64,000 nucleotides of DNA. Source: Pseudooceanicola marinus. Lineage in GTDB: Bacteria > Pseudomonadota > Alphaproteobacteria > Rhodobacterales > Rhodobacteraceae. The stretch lies in assembly GCF_002786295.1 (NCBI RefSeq), contig NZ_PGTC01000017.1, positions 310,001-374,000 on the forward strand, read 5' to 3'. Each line of letters begins with the position of its first letter. Within the stretch, counting starts at the first letter, position 1. Under the pieces are notes generated by a model that was given only the letters and a program-made list of their open reading frames with translations, did no database searches and was not told the DNA's origin. This document shows positions 1 to 8,948 of this stretch, in pieces. The translations under genes and the position numbers were made by a program.

Positions 1-422
1 GCCAGTTCGCGCTGGAAGGCCCGACTGGCCACCGTGGCGGGTGTGGCGAACAGCGCCACGTGTTTCACGGCCACTTCGCGGGGCGGCGAATTGTCCCCCC
101 ACTGGCGTTCGGTCAGCGCCTCGATCAGCGGCACGAAGACCCCCAGCACCCGCTTGTCCGCCGGCACCCAGCTTTCCTGCATGCGCCGCAGGGCAGCCGC
201 GCTGGCGGTGTTGCAGGCCAGGATCACCAGGTCACAGCCGGCATCGAACAGCCGTTGCGTGCCGGCCTTGGTCAGCTCGAAGATGTCATCGGCATCGCGC
301 ACACCATAGGGGGCATGGGCGTTGTCGCCCAGGTAGACGAAGGGCACGTCGGGCAGACGCCTGGCGCAGGCATCCAGCACCGTCAGCCCACCCAGACCTG
401 AATCGAAAATTCCAACCGCCAT
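1..422 (-). CDS. murI: glutamate racemase, 5' part (3' end outside window)
   Basis: MurI interconverts L- and D-glutamate in the cytoplasm and supplies D-Glu for peptidoglycan. Reading the minus strand from the ATG at 420-422 gives a protein starting [15 protein letters not shown], the family N-terminus with the catalytic Asp-Ser pair (D7, S8). The motif ACNTAS follows with the first catalytic cysteine at about C70, then a TER-type region. About 140 codons are present; the second cysteine motif (GCTHY) lies beyond the window edge. It follows the acyltransferase gene on the same strand after 46 bp, so the two may be cotranscribed. Identity is clear from the motifs; only completeness is unknown. 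Confidence 0.95.
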   Translation of the reverse strand, partial: MAVGIFDSGLGGLTVLDACARRLPDVPFVYLGDNAHAPYGVRDADDIFELTKAGTQRLFDAGCDLVILACNTASAAALRRMQESWVPADKRVLGVFVPLIEALTERQWGDNSPPREVAVKHVALFATPATVASRAFQREL

Positions 423-468
423 GGCCTTTCGGGCCCCGATCCGGGTGCCCGCCCCTCATGCCGCCGGG

Positions 469-1386
469 TCAGCCCCGGTGCTTTGCATCAAACTCGTAGC
501 CGTAATCGTAGGATTTCAACGGCTTCGGGGAAAGCTCATACGTCGCTTTTCGCAGGAAATCCATCATTGCTTTGGTATCGCCCGCGTGCGCGGCCAGGAC
601 GTCGGCGGCAACCGGCTCGCCCACCACCACGCGGACCGGGCCATCGACCCGGCAGCGGAACTCCTTCAGCAGCAGGCCCATGCGAAGGGTCTGATGCAAA
701 TGGCTGGCCAGCTGGAACAGGCGCGAGGTCGTGCCGTCGAAGAAGATCGGCACCACGGTCGCCCCGGACTTGGCGATCATCCGCGCGGTGAAGCCCCGCC
801 AGCCAGGGTCCATAGGGTGCGAGAACGGCGTGGCCGAGGTCGACACCGTACCGCCCGGGAAGACCCCGATGCAGCCACCCTCGCGCAGGTAGCGCAGCGC
901 CTCTCGCCGGGTTTCTATATTCGTTTCAACAGCTTCGCGCGTGATGTCAAAGCTGATCGGCAAGATCACACGGTCCAGGTCACTGGCCTTGCAAAAGACC
1001 CGGTTGGCCAGGATACGGAAATCGCCACGCCGTTCCTGCAGGATATGGCCCAACATCAACCCGTCGAGGATGCCGTAGGGATGATTGGCCACCACCACCA
1101 GCGGCCCCTCCTTCGGCAAGTTGTCGAGACTGCCGCCGACAATCGACAGCTCCAGCCCGTAGCGTTCGACGATGACCGACCAGAAATCGCGCCCCGCGCC
1201 GACATCTTCGTCGTAGCCGTCGGCCCGCCGGATCAGCGCCGGCCGGCCCAGGGCATTCTCCATCAACCGGATCACCATCCGCCCGGAGCGGGTCTGCGCG
1301 CTGGAGGCATAGGAGATGTCGCGCGCAATCTGCCGCCGACTGGGCGGCAGCGGATTGTGCTGAGACGGCAGGATATCGGCAGTCAT
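469..1386 (-). CDS. lysophospholipid acyltransferase family protein (PlsC-like)
   Basis: This 305-residue protein belongs to the glycerophospholipid acyltransferase superfamily. The core block at about 98-110 reads VVANHPYGILDG, with the catalytic His102 and Asp108; the spacing is H-x5-D rather than the usual H-x4-D, as in the hemolysin/OlsA-like branch. A second block, GCIGVFPGGTVS (about 193-204), matches the glycine-rich acceptor-binding motif. No long hydrophobic anchor is obvious, so a peripheral inner-membrane location is likely. It probably transfers an acyl chain to a lysolipid or amino-lipid precursor; the exact acceptor cannot be read from sequence. The gene precedes murI by 46 bp on the same strand. 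Confidence 0.8.
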   Translation of the reverse strand: MTADILPSQHNPLPPSRRQIARDISYASSAQTRSGRMVIRLMENALGRPALIRRADGYDEDVGAGRDFWSVIVERYGLELSIVGGSLDNLPKEGPLVVVANHPYGILDGLMLGHILQERRGDFRILANRVFCKASDLDRVILPISFDITREAVETNIETRREALRYLREGGCIGVFPGGTVSTSATPFSHPMDPGWRGFTARMIAKSGATVVPIFFDGTTSRLFQLASHLHQTLRMGLLLKEFRCRVDGPVRVVVGEPVAADVLAAHAGDTKAMMDFLRKATYELSPKPLKSYDYGYEFDAKHRG

Positions 1387-1534
1387 GGCAAGGGTCCCCG
1401 GTGTTGCGCCTCCTTAGCCACGCCCCCGGATTCGATCCAGAGCCTTGCGCCGGCGGCGCGCCCGTCGCGCCAGACAGTGACCTGCGCGCGACGCCGCCCG
1501 CATCCAAGCGCGGCGGCCTTGCCATCCAGTTAAG

Positions 1535-1566
1535 AGCAAAAGACCCGGATCCCAAAGGGACCCGGG
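1535..1566 (-). terminator. Rho-independent terminator after the indolepyruvate oxidoreductase gene
   Basis: On the minus strand a 10-bp stem (1557-1566 pairing with 1544-1553, loop of three T) is followed by TCTTTTG. It lies about 75 bp past the stop of the large oxidoreductase gene and should separate it from the acyltransferase gene. Confidence 0.75.
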
Positions 1567-1638
1567 CCAACAGAGCGGCAACCGGCCGAAGAGGTGCCGG
1601 GAAGCGCGTGTTTTCGTGCCGCTCCGGCGCCGCGGTCC

Positions 1639-4600
1639 TTATTCGGCCGCAGCGCGGACGGGGCCGTCACGCAGCACCGCCAGATAGGCCTCACGCTGCT
1701 TGGCGGCCTTCGCCTCGTTCTCGACCTTGACCGGGCCGAAGCCGCGGATGGACAGGGGCAGCTCCGCCAAGGCGATCACCGTTTCGATCAACTCCGGGTC
1801 GTAACCCTTTGCGATTTCGCCCATATCCGCTTCGTACTGAGCCAGCAGCGCACGTTCCATCTTTCGTTCGGACAGATTGCGGAACGGGTCCAGAATTGTG
1901 CCACGGATCCCCTTCAGGTGCGCGAGCAGCCAGAAGGACCGCCCCATCCACTCGCCGAAGCTGCGCTTCACCGGGCGGCCATCCTTGCCTTTCTTCTCGA
2001 AGATCGGCGGCGCCAGATGATAGGTCATCTTGAAGTCGCCCTCGAACTGCTCAGCGGCCTTGCGACGGGTGTCGAGGTGCAGCCGGCCGACCTCATACTC
2101 GTCCTTCACCGCCAGCAGCTTGTGATAGCCCTTGGCGACGGCCTCCTTCAGCGCGGGATCCTCGAACTGGTCGACGAAGGCGCGGTATTTCTTCGCCAGG
2201 CGCTTGTTCTGGTACTTGGCCAGGTGATCGGCGCGATAGTCGATGATCTCTTCCAGGCTGCGCGGCTTGGCCTCTTCGACATGGGGCGACGCCAGGCGTT
2301 CCACCTCACGCGGGTTCAGGGCGGCCCAACGACCGATCTCGAAGGCGCGCTGGTTCTTCGGCACGGCCGCGCCGTTCAGCTCGATCGCCTGGTAGATCGC
2401 GTCATGGGTGATCGGCACAAGGCCCCTCTGCCAGGCCGCACCCAGCACCATCATGTTGGAGAAGATGGAGTCGCCCATGGTCGCCCGGGCCAGTTCGCTG
2501 GCGTCGAACAGCGCCACGTCATCCTTCAGGCGCGCTTGAAGTTGCAGCTCCAACCTGTCGGACGGAATGGCAAATTCGGTGTCGCGGGTGAAGTCGCCGG
2601 TGACGATGTCGTGGCTATTGACCACCGCGCCGGTGCGCCCGCTGCGGGTCAGGCCCAGGGTCTTCGACCCGGCGCTGACCACCAGATCGCCGCCTATCAG
2701 CGCGTCGGCCTCGCCGGTGGCAACACGGATGGCGCTGATGTCGTCGGGCTTCTCGGCGATCCGCAGGTGGATATGCACCGCGCCGCCCTTCTGGGCGAGG
2801 CCTGCCATTTCCATCATGCCGGCGCCCTTGCCGTCGATCTGCGCGGCCTGGGCCAGCACGGCGCCGATGGTCACCACGCCGGTGCCGCCGACGCCGGTGA
2901 TGACGATGTTATGGGTGCCCTTGATCGCGGGCAGCGCCGGCGCCGGCATATCCTCGGGCAGATCCAGATGGGTGCCGCTTTCCTTCTTCGGCTTGGCCCC
3001 TTCCAGGGTCACAAAGCTGGGGCAGAACCCCTTCAGACAGCTGAAGTCCTTGTTGCAGGCGGACTGGTCGATGGCCCGCTTGCGGCCCAGCTCGGTGTCC
3101 TCGGGGACGATGGCGACACAGTTCGACTGCACCCCGCAATCGCCGCAACCTTCGCAGACATCGGTGTTGATGAAGACGCGCTTGTCCGGGTCGGGGAACT
3201 GGCCACGCTTGCGCCGGCGGCGCTTCTCCGCGGCGCAGGTCTGCACGTAGATGATGGCCGAGACGCCCTCGACCTTTGTCATTTTCTCCTCGACAGACAG
3301 CAGATCGGCGCGTTCGGAAATCTCGATCCCTTGCGGGAATTGCGAAAGATCAATCTCTTCCTTCTCGTCGTGCACCACAGCGATCTTCGACAGGCCCATG
3401 GCCTTCAGCTCCTCCGCGATGCGGTATGCGGTCAGCCCGCCCTCGTTCGCCTGGCCACCGGTCATGGCGACCGCGTCGTTGAACAGGATCTTGTAGGTGA
3501 TCGTCGTCCCCGCAGCCTGGGCCGCGCGGATCGCCAGGATGCCCGAGTGGTTGTAGGTACCGTCGCCCAGGTTCTGGAACACATGATCCCGGGTGGAGAA
3601 CGGCGCTTCGCCGATCCAGTTCGCCCCCTCGGCCCCCATGTGGGTGTAGCCGGAGGTTTCGCGGTCCATCCATTGCACCATGTAGTGGCAGCCGATCCCG
3701 GCGTAGGCGCGGCTGCCCTCGGGCAGCTTGGTCGAGGTATTGTGAGGGCAGCCTGCACAGAAATAAGGCAGACGCGCCGCGATATCGGTGACATTGTCAT
3801 TCCGGCGCACTTCGCCCAGGGCCGCCATGCCGGATTTGATGCCATCGGTGTCGCGCCCTTCCTCGACGAGGATATCGCCCAGTTTCTCCGCGATTTCAAC
3901 GGGATCCAGGGCGCCCTTCGTCTGGAACAGCTCGGGCGAGCCAAGGCCGCCCTTGCGCGCACCGTAGACGCGGCGCCCCTGGCGGTCGTCGAAGATCGCT
4001 TCCTTGATCTGCACTTCCAGCAGTTTGCGCTTTTCCTCGACCACAACGATCAAATCGAGCCCTTCGGCCCATTCGCGGAAGCTGGTCATGTCCAGCGGCC
4101 AGACCTGCGCGACCTTGTAGGTGGAGATGCCCAGACGCTCGGCCTCGGGTTCGTCGATGCCCAGCAGGGTCAGGGCATGGACCACGTCGAGGTAATTCTT
4201 GCCGGCGGAGACGACACCAATCTTGGCACCCGGCTTGCCCCACATGCGGCTGTCGATGCGATTCGCCCGGGCGAAGGCCTCGGCGGCGAAGCGTTTGTAA
4301 TCGACCACCCGCGCTTCCTGCTCGGGCGGGCTGTCGCCCAGGCGGATATTCAGACCACCTTCGGGCATCTCGAAATCGCTTGGGCTGACCAGTTTCATCC
4401 GCTGCGGGTCGCCATCGACGACGGCGGTGGCCTCCACCGTGTCCTTCATCGTCTTCAGCCCCACCCAAACACCCGCATAGCGGCTGAGCGCATAGCCGTA
4501 GATACCCAGATCCAGGATCTCCTGCACGCCGGCGGGGCTGACGATGGGCATGTAGGCATCCACCAGCGCCCATTCCGACTGGTGCAGCACGGTGGAGCTT

Positions 4601-5052
4601 TCGCCGGTGTGGTCATCCCCCATGGCCATCAGGACCCCGCCATTGGGCGAGGTGCCGGCCATGTTGGCATGTTTCATCGCATCGCCCGACCGGTCCACGC
4701 CCGGGCCCTTGCCGTACCAGAGTCCGAAGACCCCGTCATATTTGCCCTCGCCGCGCAACTCGGCCTGCTGCGCACCCCAGAGAGCGGTCGCCGCGAGGTC
4801 CTCGTTCAGCCCCTCCTCGAAACGAATCGACTGCTCCGCCAGCAACTTGCCGGCGCGGCGCATCTGCATGTCGACCGCCCCCAAGGGCGAGCCGCGATAG
4901 CCTGTGACGTAACCGGCGGTGTTCAGCCCCGCTGCCTTGTCCCTTGCCTTCTGCGCCAGCATAAGGCGCACCAGGGCCTGGGTCCCGTTCAGCAGCACCG
5001 GGCTTTTGGTCAGGTCGAAACGGTCGTTCAGCGATATCCGTGGCTGGGTCAT
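1639..5052 (-). CDS. indolepyruvate ferredoxin oxidoreductase, fused alpha/beta (IorA-IorB) protein
   Basis: This 1137-residue protein catalyses thiamine-diphosphate-dependent oxidative decarboxylation of aryl or branched 2-oxo acids, with ferredoxin as acceptor. Domain order: 2-oxoacid oxidoreductase N-terminal region (about 20-200); a C-terminal TPP-binding region with GDGTYNHSG and KILFND (about 496-525); a cysteine-rich 4Fe-4S segment (about 633-677, CEGCGDC then CNKDFSCLKGFC); a gamma-type domain starting ITGVGGTGVVTIG (about 718); and a DUF6537-like tail. In archaea the alpha and beta subunits are separate; the fused form is usual in Proteobacteria and generally linked to aromatic amino acid or phenylacetate breakdown. 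It is divergent from a LysR gene, and a palindrome overlaps its promoter. Start ATG at 5050-5052 follows a GAGGAGG ribosome site. Confidence 0.93.
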   Translation of the reverse strand: MTQPRISLNDRFDLTKSPVLLNGTQALVRLMLAQKARDKAAGLNTAGYVTGYRGSPLGAVDMQMRRAGKLLAEQSIRFEEGLNEDLAATALWGAQQAELRGEGKYDGVFGLWYGKGPGVDRSGDAMKHANMAGTSPNGGVLMAMGDDHTGESSTVLHQSEWALVDAYMPIVSPAGVQEILDLGIYGYALSRYAGVWVGLKTMKDTVEATAVVDGDPQRMKLVSPSDFEMPEGGLNIRLGDSPPEQEARVVDYKRFAAEAFARANRIDSRMWGKPGAKIGVVSAGKNYLDVVHALTLLGIDEPEAERLGISTYKVAQVWPLDMTSFREWAEGLDLIVVVEEKRKLLEVQIKEAIFDDRQGRRVYGARKGGLGSPELFQTKGALDPVEIAEKLGDILVEEGRDTDGIKSGMAALGEVRRNDNVTDIAARLPYFCAGCPHNTSTKLPEGSRAYAGIGCHYMVQWMDRETSGYTHMGAEGANWIGEAPFSTRDHVFQNLGDGTYNHSGILAIRAAQAAGTTITYKILFNDAVAMTGGQANEGGLTAYRIAEELKAMGLSKIAVVHDEKEEIDLSQFPQGIEISERADLLSVEEKMTKVEGVSAIIYVQTCAAEKRRRRKRGQFPDPDKRVFINTDVCEGCGDCGVQSNCVAIVPEDTELGRKRAIDQSACNKDFSCLKGFCPSFVTLEGAKPKKESGTHLDLPEDMPAPALPAIKGTHNIVITGVGGTGVVTIGAVLAQAAQIDGKGAGMMEMAGLAQKGGAVHIHLRIAEKPDDISAIRVATGEADALIGGDLVVSAGSKTLGLTRSGRTGAVVNSHDIVTGDFTRDTEFAIPSDRLELQLQARLKDDVALFDASELARATMGDSIFSNMMVLGAAWQRGLVPITHDAIYQAIELNGAAVPKNQRAFEIGRWAALNPREVERLASPHVEEAKPRSLEEIIDYRADHLAKYQNKRLAKKYRAFVDQFEDPALKEAVAKGYHKLLAVKDEYEVGRLHLDTRRKAAEQFEGDFKMTYHLAPPIFEKKGKDGRPVKRSFGEWMGRSFWLLAHLKGIRGTILDPFRNLSERKMERALLAQYEADMGEIAKGYDPELIETVIALAELPLSIRGFGPVKVENEAKAAKQREAYLAVLRDGPVRAAAE

Positions 5053-5095
5053 TGGGGGCCTCCTCGCGCCTCAATATACGGCAGGATCAGGTCAG

Positions 5096-5131
5096 ATCTT
5101 ATGACCTTTGGAGTGAAATTCCAAATTTCAC
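5096..5131 (-). promoter_or_regulatory. promoter with overlapping palindrome before the indolepyruvate oxidoreductase gene
   Basis: On the minus strand a -35 TTGGAA (5119-5124) is 17 bp from a -10 TAAGAT (5096-5101). The inverted repeat GTGAAATT-CCA-AATTTCAC (5113-5131, perfect 8-bp arms) covers the -35. It contains a T-n-A dyad of the LysR type, so the divergent LysR protein is the obvious candidate ligand. Promoter calls are by eye. Confidence 0.55.
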
Positions 5132-5244
5132 CTGTCGCTCGAAACAGGCTATCGTTAAGACGAGCGCCACGAAAACCGTGGCAGACACTTATTTAAAGGC
5201 CCTTCCGGGCCATATGGCACGAAACACAGGCAGGCAGGGTCACG

Positions 5245-6159
5245 ATGGATTGGGACAAGCTCAGAATTTTCCACGCCGTGGCCGATGCGGGGTCGCTGAC
5301 CCATGCAGGGGATTCGCTGCATCTGTCGCAGTCGGCGGTATCGCGCCAGATCCGCGGGCTGGAGGAAAGCCTGAATACCACGCTGTTCCACCGCCACGCC
5401 CGCGGGCTAATCCTGACCGAACAGGGTGAACTTCTGTTCGACGCCACCCGCGCCATGGCCAAGCGGCTTGAAACCGCCACTGCGCGGATCCGCGACAGCG
5501 AGGAAGAGGTCTTTGGTGAACTGCGGGTGACAACCGCCGTGGGCTTCGGCACGCTTTGGCTGGCGCCGCGCCTGCCCAAGCTCTACGAGAAATACCCCGA
5601 CCTGAAGATCGACCTGATGCTGGAAGAGCGCGTGCTGGACCTGCCCATGCGCGAGGCCGACGTGGCCGTGCGCATGAAGGAGCCCAGCCAGGCCGACCTG
5701 ATCCGCAAGAAACTGATGTCCATCCGCATGCGCTGCTACGCCTCCGCCGATTACATCGCGCGCTATGGCAAGCCCGAGTCGCTCGATGACCTGTCGACGC
5801 ATCGCCTGATCTGCCAGACCCCCGCCGCGCCCCAGGTGGCCGCCGGCGCCTCGCTGGTAAACCAACTGATGAGCTCGGACGTGCGGTCGACCCTGACGGT
5901 CAACAACTACTTCGGCGTGCTGCAGGCTGTGATCCACAACCTCGGCATCGGCGTTCTGCCCGATTACATCGTCGAGGATTTTCCGACCCTGGAACGGATT
6001 TTCCCCGACATCGAGTCGGGCGAGGTGCCGGTCTTCCTGGCCTTCCCCGAAGAGTTGCGCCACTCGAAACGCGTCGCCGCCTTCCGCGATTTCGTCCAGG
6101 ACGAGATCATGGCACACCGCCGCACCATCCGCGAATTGCGCGACCGTGACGCAGACTGA
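5245..6159 (+). CDS. LysR-family transcriptional regulator
   Basis: The 304-residue protein has an N-terminal winged helix-turn-helix (about 1-62), with MDWDKLRIFHAVADAGS and the recognition-helix region LSQSAVSRQIRGLEESL, then a periplasmic-binding-fold effector domain (about 90-295). Regulators of this type bind T-N11-A dyads and usually control themselves and a divergent neighbour. The neighbour here is the indolepyruvate oxidoreductase gene 192 bp away. No ligand can be inferred. The ATG at 5245 was chosen because the reading begins directly with the family N-terminus. Confidence 0.9.
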   Translation: MDWDKLRIFHAVADAGSLTHAGDSLHLSQSAVSRQIRGLEESLNTTLFHRHARGLILTEQGELLFDATRAMAKRLETATARIRDSEEEVFGELRVTTAVGFGTLWLAPRLPKLYEKYPDLKIDLMLEERVLDLPMREADVAVRMKEPSQADLIRKKLMSIRMRCYASADYIARYGKPESLDDLSTHRLICQTPAAPQVAAGASLVNQLMSSDVRSTLTVNNYFGVLQAVIHNLGIGVLPDYIVEDFPTLERIFPDIESGEVPVFLAFPEELRHSKRVAAFRDFVQDEIMAHRRTIRELRDRDAD

Positions 6160-6207
6160 TCCGCGACCAAAGGCGACCGGCAATCCGCCGCCGGTTTGTC
6201 AATTTGC

Positions 6208-6244
6208 CGCCCCGCGCCCGGACAGGCCGCGGGGCGCGTCGTTT
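6208..6244 (+). terminator. terminator of the LysR gene
   Basis: A GC-rich stem (6208-6216 with 6228-6236, core GCCCCGCG/CGCGGGGC) is followed by CGTCGTTTT. It lies 50 bp past the LysR stop and isolates that gene from the small-RNA promoter downstream. Confidence 0.65.
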
Positions 6245-6334
6245 TCATTGCCTCATGCGTCGCCTGCAGGTGACAGGCGAAAGGCCCTGCAGTGTCTGCA
6301 TAGCAGCAATGAACTTGGTGCGTCACTTTGGGGC

Positions 6335-6363
6335 TTGATCGTTTCAACTCCGACCAATATCTG
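6335..6363 (+). promoter_or_regulatory. sigma70-type promoter of the candidate small RNA
   Basis: The -35 TTGATC (6335-6340) and -10 TATCTG (6358-6363) are separated by exactly 17 bp, predicting transcription from about 6370-6371. That is the first base of a long stem. The extended sequence (CTTGATC and CCAATATCT) also loosely resembles RpoH-type promoters, so stress sigma use is possible. Confidence 0.6.
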
Positions 6364-6370
6364 AGCATTC

Positions 6371-6451
6371 GATGGTGATCGCGCCTACCGGCGCATCATC
6401 GTCATACCTCCCTGTTGGACTTGGCCGGACCTTGTGTCCGGCCTTTTTTTT
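6371..6451 (+). ncRNA. candidate small RNA upstream of purL
   Basis: The predicted transcript is about 81 nt. Its 5' half forms a 14-bp hairpin: 6371-6379 pairs with 6395-6403 and 6381-6385 with 6390-6394, with a single bulged C and a UACC loop. A single-stranded linker (6404-6420) carries CCUCCCU, complementary to ribosome-binding sites. A Rho-independent terminator (6423-6451) ends it with eight U. This architecture of stem, unpaired C-rich seed and terminator is typical of trans-acting sRNAs and resembles the CCUCCUCCC-loop sRNAs known in Rhodobacter. The start codon of purL is 190 bp downstream, beyond the terminator, so this is not simply the purL leader. I could not match it to a named sRNA. 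Confidence 0.65.
6423..6451 (+). terminator. Rho-independent terminator of the candidate small RNA
   Basis: A perfect 8-bp stem GGCCGGAC/GTCCGGCC (6423-6430 with 6436-6443, loop CTTGT) is followed by eight T (6444-6451). It is one of the strongest intrinsic terminators in the window, and no protein gene ends immediately before it. Confidence 0.85.
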
Positions 6452-6641
6452 GCGCCAGCCCCGAAAGGCTCCGGCAAGCACCGCGTCCACCGTCCACGAA
6501 TGGCACAAGCGCCCGGTCCCTCGCGTCGCCCCCGGGCCTGCGCGCGCCATGCACAACGGGCCGCGCGAAATCCCGCAGCCCCCCTTCCCCAAAGCCGCAC
6601 AGTCGCGTAAATCCCCCCCAACGTCACCTAGGGGGACCAGC

Positions 6642-8807
6642 ATGCAAGAGCCGGACATCACCGAAGACCTGATCGCAAGCCACGGCATCAACGACGAGGA
6701 ATATGCCGAGATCCTGCGGATCCTGAACCGTGCCCCCACCTTCACCGAGTTGGGCATCTTTTCGGCCATGTGGAACGAACACTGTTCCTACAAGTCGTCG
6801 AAGAAATGGCTGCGCACCCTGCCGACCGAAGGCCCCCAGGTGATCTGCGGCCCCGGCGAAAACGCCGGCGTGGTCGACATCGGCGATGGCCAGGCCGTCA
6901 TCTTCAAGATGGAAAGCCACAACCACCCCTCCTACATCGAACCTTATCAGGGCGCGGCCACTGGCGTGGGTGGCATCCTGCGGGACGTCTTCACCATGGG
7001 CGCGCGGCCGATCGCGGCGATGAACTCGCTGTCGTTCGGTGAGAAGGACCACCCGAAGACCCGACAGCTGGTGCATGGCGTCGTCGAAGGTGTCGGCGGC
7101 TACGGCAACTGTTTCGGCGTGCCCACCGTGGGCGGCGAGGTCCGCTTCGATCCGGCGTATAACGGCAACTGCCTGGTGAACGCCTTTGCCGCCGGCCTGG
7201 CGGATACCGACAAGATCTTCTACTCCGCCGCCTCCGGTGTCGGCATGCCGGTGGTCTACCTCGGCGCGAAAACCGGGCGCGACGGCGTCGGCGGCGCCAC
7301 CATGGCCTCGGCCGAGTTCGACGAGACCATCGAGGAGAAGCGGCCCACCGTCCAGGTCGGCGACCCCTTCACCGAAAAGCGCCTGATGGAAGCCTGCATG
7401 GAACTGATGCAGACCGGCGCCGTGATCTCGATCCAGGACATGGGCGCGGCGGGCCTCACCTGCTCGGCCGTGGAAATGGGCGACAAGGGCGGTCTGGGCA
7501 TCCGGCTGAACCTGGACGACGTGCCGCAGCGCGAACCCAACATGACCGCCTACGAGATGATGCTGTCGGAAAGCCAGGAGCGGATGCTCATGGTGCTCGA
7601 CCCCGCGAAGGAGGCCGAGGCGCGCGCCGTCTTCGACAAGTGGGACCTCGACTTCGCCATCGTGGGCGAAACCATCGACGAGGACCGCTTCGAGATCATC
7701 CACGGCGGCAAGGTCTGGGCCGATGTGCCGCTGTCGAAACTGTCCTCCTCGGCGCCCGAGTACGACCGCCCTCACGTGGAGACCCCGGCGGCCGAGCCGC
7801 TGACGGATGAGGACATCCCCTCGGTCGATCCCATCGACGGGCTGAAGGCGCTGATCTCCTCGCCCAACTACTGCTCGCGCCAGTGGGTCTATGAACAATA
7901 CGACAGCATGGTCATGGCCGACACCGCGCGCGGCCCGGGCTTCGGCTCCGGCCTCTTGCGCGTGCATGGCACCGACAAGCTTCTGGCCTTCACATCCGAC
8001 GTGACGCCCCGCTACGTGAAGGCGAACCCGATCGAGGGCGGCAAGCAGGCGGTGGCCGAGGCCTACCGCAACCTGACCGCCTCGGGCGCGAAACCGCTGG
8101 CCTCCACCGACAACCTGAACTTCGGCAATCCCGAGAAGCCGGAAATCATGGGCCAGTTCGTCGGCGCCCTGCAGGGGATCGGAGAGGCCTGCCGCGTGCT
8201 GGACATGCCCATCGTGTCGGGCAACGTGTCGCTTTACAACGAAACCGACGGCTCGGGCATCCTGCCCACGCCGACCATCGGCGCGGTCGGGCTGATCAAA
8301 TCCTCCGACCATGCGATCATCGGTCATGCGCGCGAGGGTCATGTCGCCCTGCTGATCGGCGACACGGTCGGTCACTTGGGCCAGTCCGCCCTGCTGGCCG
8401 AGGTCTTCAACCGGACCGACGGCGATGCCCCCCATGTCGATCTGGAGGCCGAGAAGCGCAACGGCGATTTCATCCGCGACAACACCGACTGGATCAAGGT
8501 CTGCACCGACCTCAGCGATGGTGGCCTGGCCCTGGCGGCCTTCGAGATGGCCGAAGCGGCCGGCGTCGGCGTGACCCTGGACGAGACCGACCAGCGCCAG
8601 CTGTTCGGCGAGGACCAGGCGCGCTACCTCGTGGCCTGCAACTTCGACCAGGCCGAGGCGCTGATGGTCAACGCGGGCAAGGCGGGTGTCACCGTGACGA
8701 CGGTGGGCAAGTTCGGCGGCGACCAGGTGACCATAGGCGGCGTCTCCGCGCCCCTGGCGGAGCTGTCGGCGCTCTACCGCGGCGCCTTCGAAGAGCACTT
8801 CGGCTAA
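6642..8807 (+). CDS. purL: phosphoribosylformylglycinamidine synthase subunit PurL
   Basis: PurL converts FGAR plus glutamine-derived ammonia and ATP to FGAM, the fourth step of de novo purine synthesis. At 721 residues it is the small form, which needs PurS and PurQ (not in this window) as partners. Family motifs are seen early: [20 protein letters not shown] and ESHNHPS, the latter followed by the glycine-rich [12 protein letters not shown]. Two AIR-synthase-type halves follow. The ATG at 6642 is preceded by GGGGGAC and begins the conserved region ([11 protein letters not shown]); longer in-frame openings run back through the small-RNA region and lack homologous sequence. A strong hairpin follows the stop. 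Confidence 0.96.
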   Translation: MQEPDITEDLIASHGINDEEYAEILRILNRAPTFTELGIFSAMWNEHCSYKSSKKWLRTLPTEGPQVICGPGENAGVVDIGDGQAVIFKMESHNHPSYIEPYQGAATGVGGILRDVFTMGARPIAAMNSLSFGEKDHPKTRQLVHGVVEGVGGYGNCFGVPTVGGEVRFDPAYNGNCLVNAFAAGLADTDKIFYSAASGVGMPVVYLGAKTGRDGVGGATMASAEFDETIEEKRPTVQVGDPFTEKRLMEACMELMQTGAVISIQDMGAAGLTCSAVEMGDKGGLGIRLNLDDVPQREPNMTAYEMMLSESQERMLMVLDPAKEAEARAVFDKWDLDFAIVGETIDEDRFEIIHGGKVWADVPLSKLSSSAPEYDRPHVETPAAEPLTDEDIPSVDPIDGLKALISSPNYCSRQWVYEQYDSMVMADTARGPGFGSGLLRVHGTDKLLAFTSDVTPRYVKANPIEGGKQAVAEAYRNLTASGAKPLASTDNLNFGNPEKPEIMGQFVGALQGIGEACRVLDMPIVSGNVSLYNETDGSGILPTPTIGAVGLIKSSDHAIIGHAREGHVALLIGDTVGHLGQSALLAEVFNRTDGDAPHVDLEAEKRNGDFIRDNTDWIKVCTDLSDGGLALAAFEMAEAAGVGVTLDETDQRQLFGEDQARYLVACNFDQAEALMVNAGKAGVTVTTVGKFGGDQVTIGGVSAPLAELSALYRGAFEEHFG

Positions 8808-8847
8808 GGCCCTGGCGGCAATCAGCCGCCAACCGCGAGCCAATCGA

Positions 8848-8888
8848 CTGCCCCCGGCGCCAGTGGCGTTCGGGGGCAGTTGCATTTT
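8848..8888 (+). terminator. terminator of purL
   Basis: A 9-bp perfect stem CTGCCCCCG/CGGGGGCAG (8848-8856 with 8871-8879) is followed by TTGCATTTT, about 40 bp past the purL stop. Confidence 0.75.
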
Positions 8889-8905
8889 GACCCGGGCGAC
8901 ACGAT

Positions 8906-8923
8906 GTTACAAAAGCTTCACAG
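8906..8923 (-). promoter_or_regulatory. possible Pho-box-like direct repeat before the YrbL-like gene
   Basis: On the minus strand the sequence reads CTGTGAA-GCTT-TTGTAAC, an 11-bp-period direct repeat resembling PhoB sites (CTGTNAN-N4-CTGTNAC). It is 26 bp before the YrbL-like start but in the opposite orientation, so the assignment is weak. Confidence 0.25.
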
Positions 8924-8948
8924 AAATCCGTTGTCCCCAGGTCCTCCG

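Noticed and set aside
1594-5196. Very long open frames antisense to real genes (over iorAB, purL, uvrA, the AsmA-like gene and others).
   Set aside because: They mirror codon bias of high-GC genes on the other strand, have no ribosome sites or family motifs, and the overlapping sense proteins are clearly recognised.
6452-6641. A purine-type riboswitch in the purL leader.
   Set aside because: No three-way-junction core or conserved purine-aptamer bases were found; the only clear structures upstream belong to the separate small RNA.
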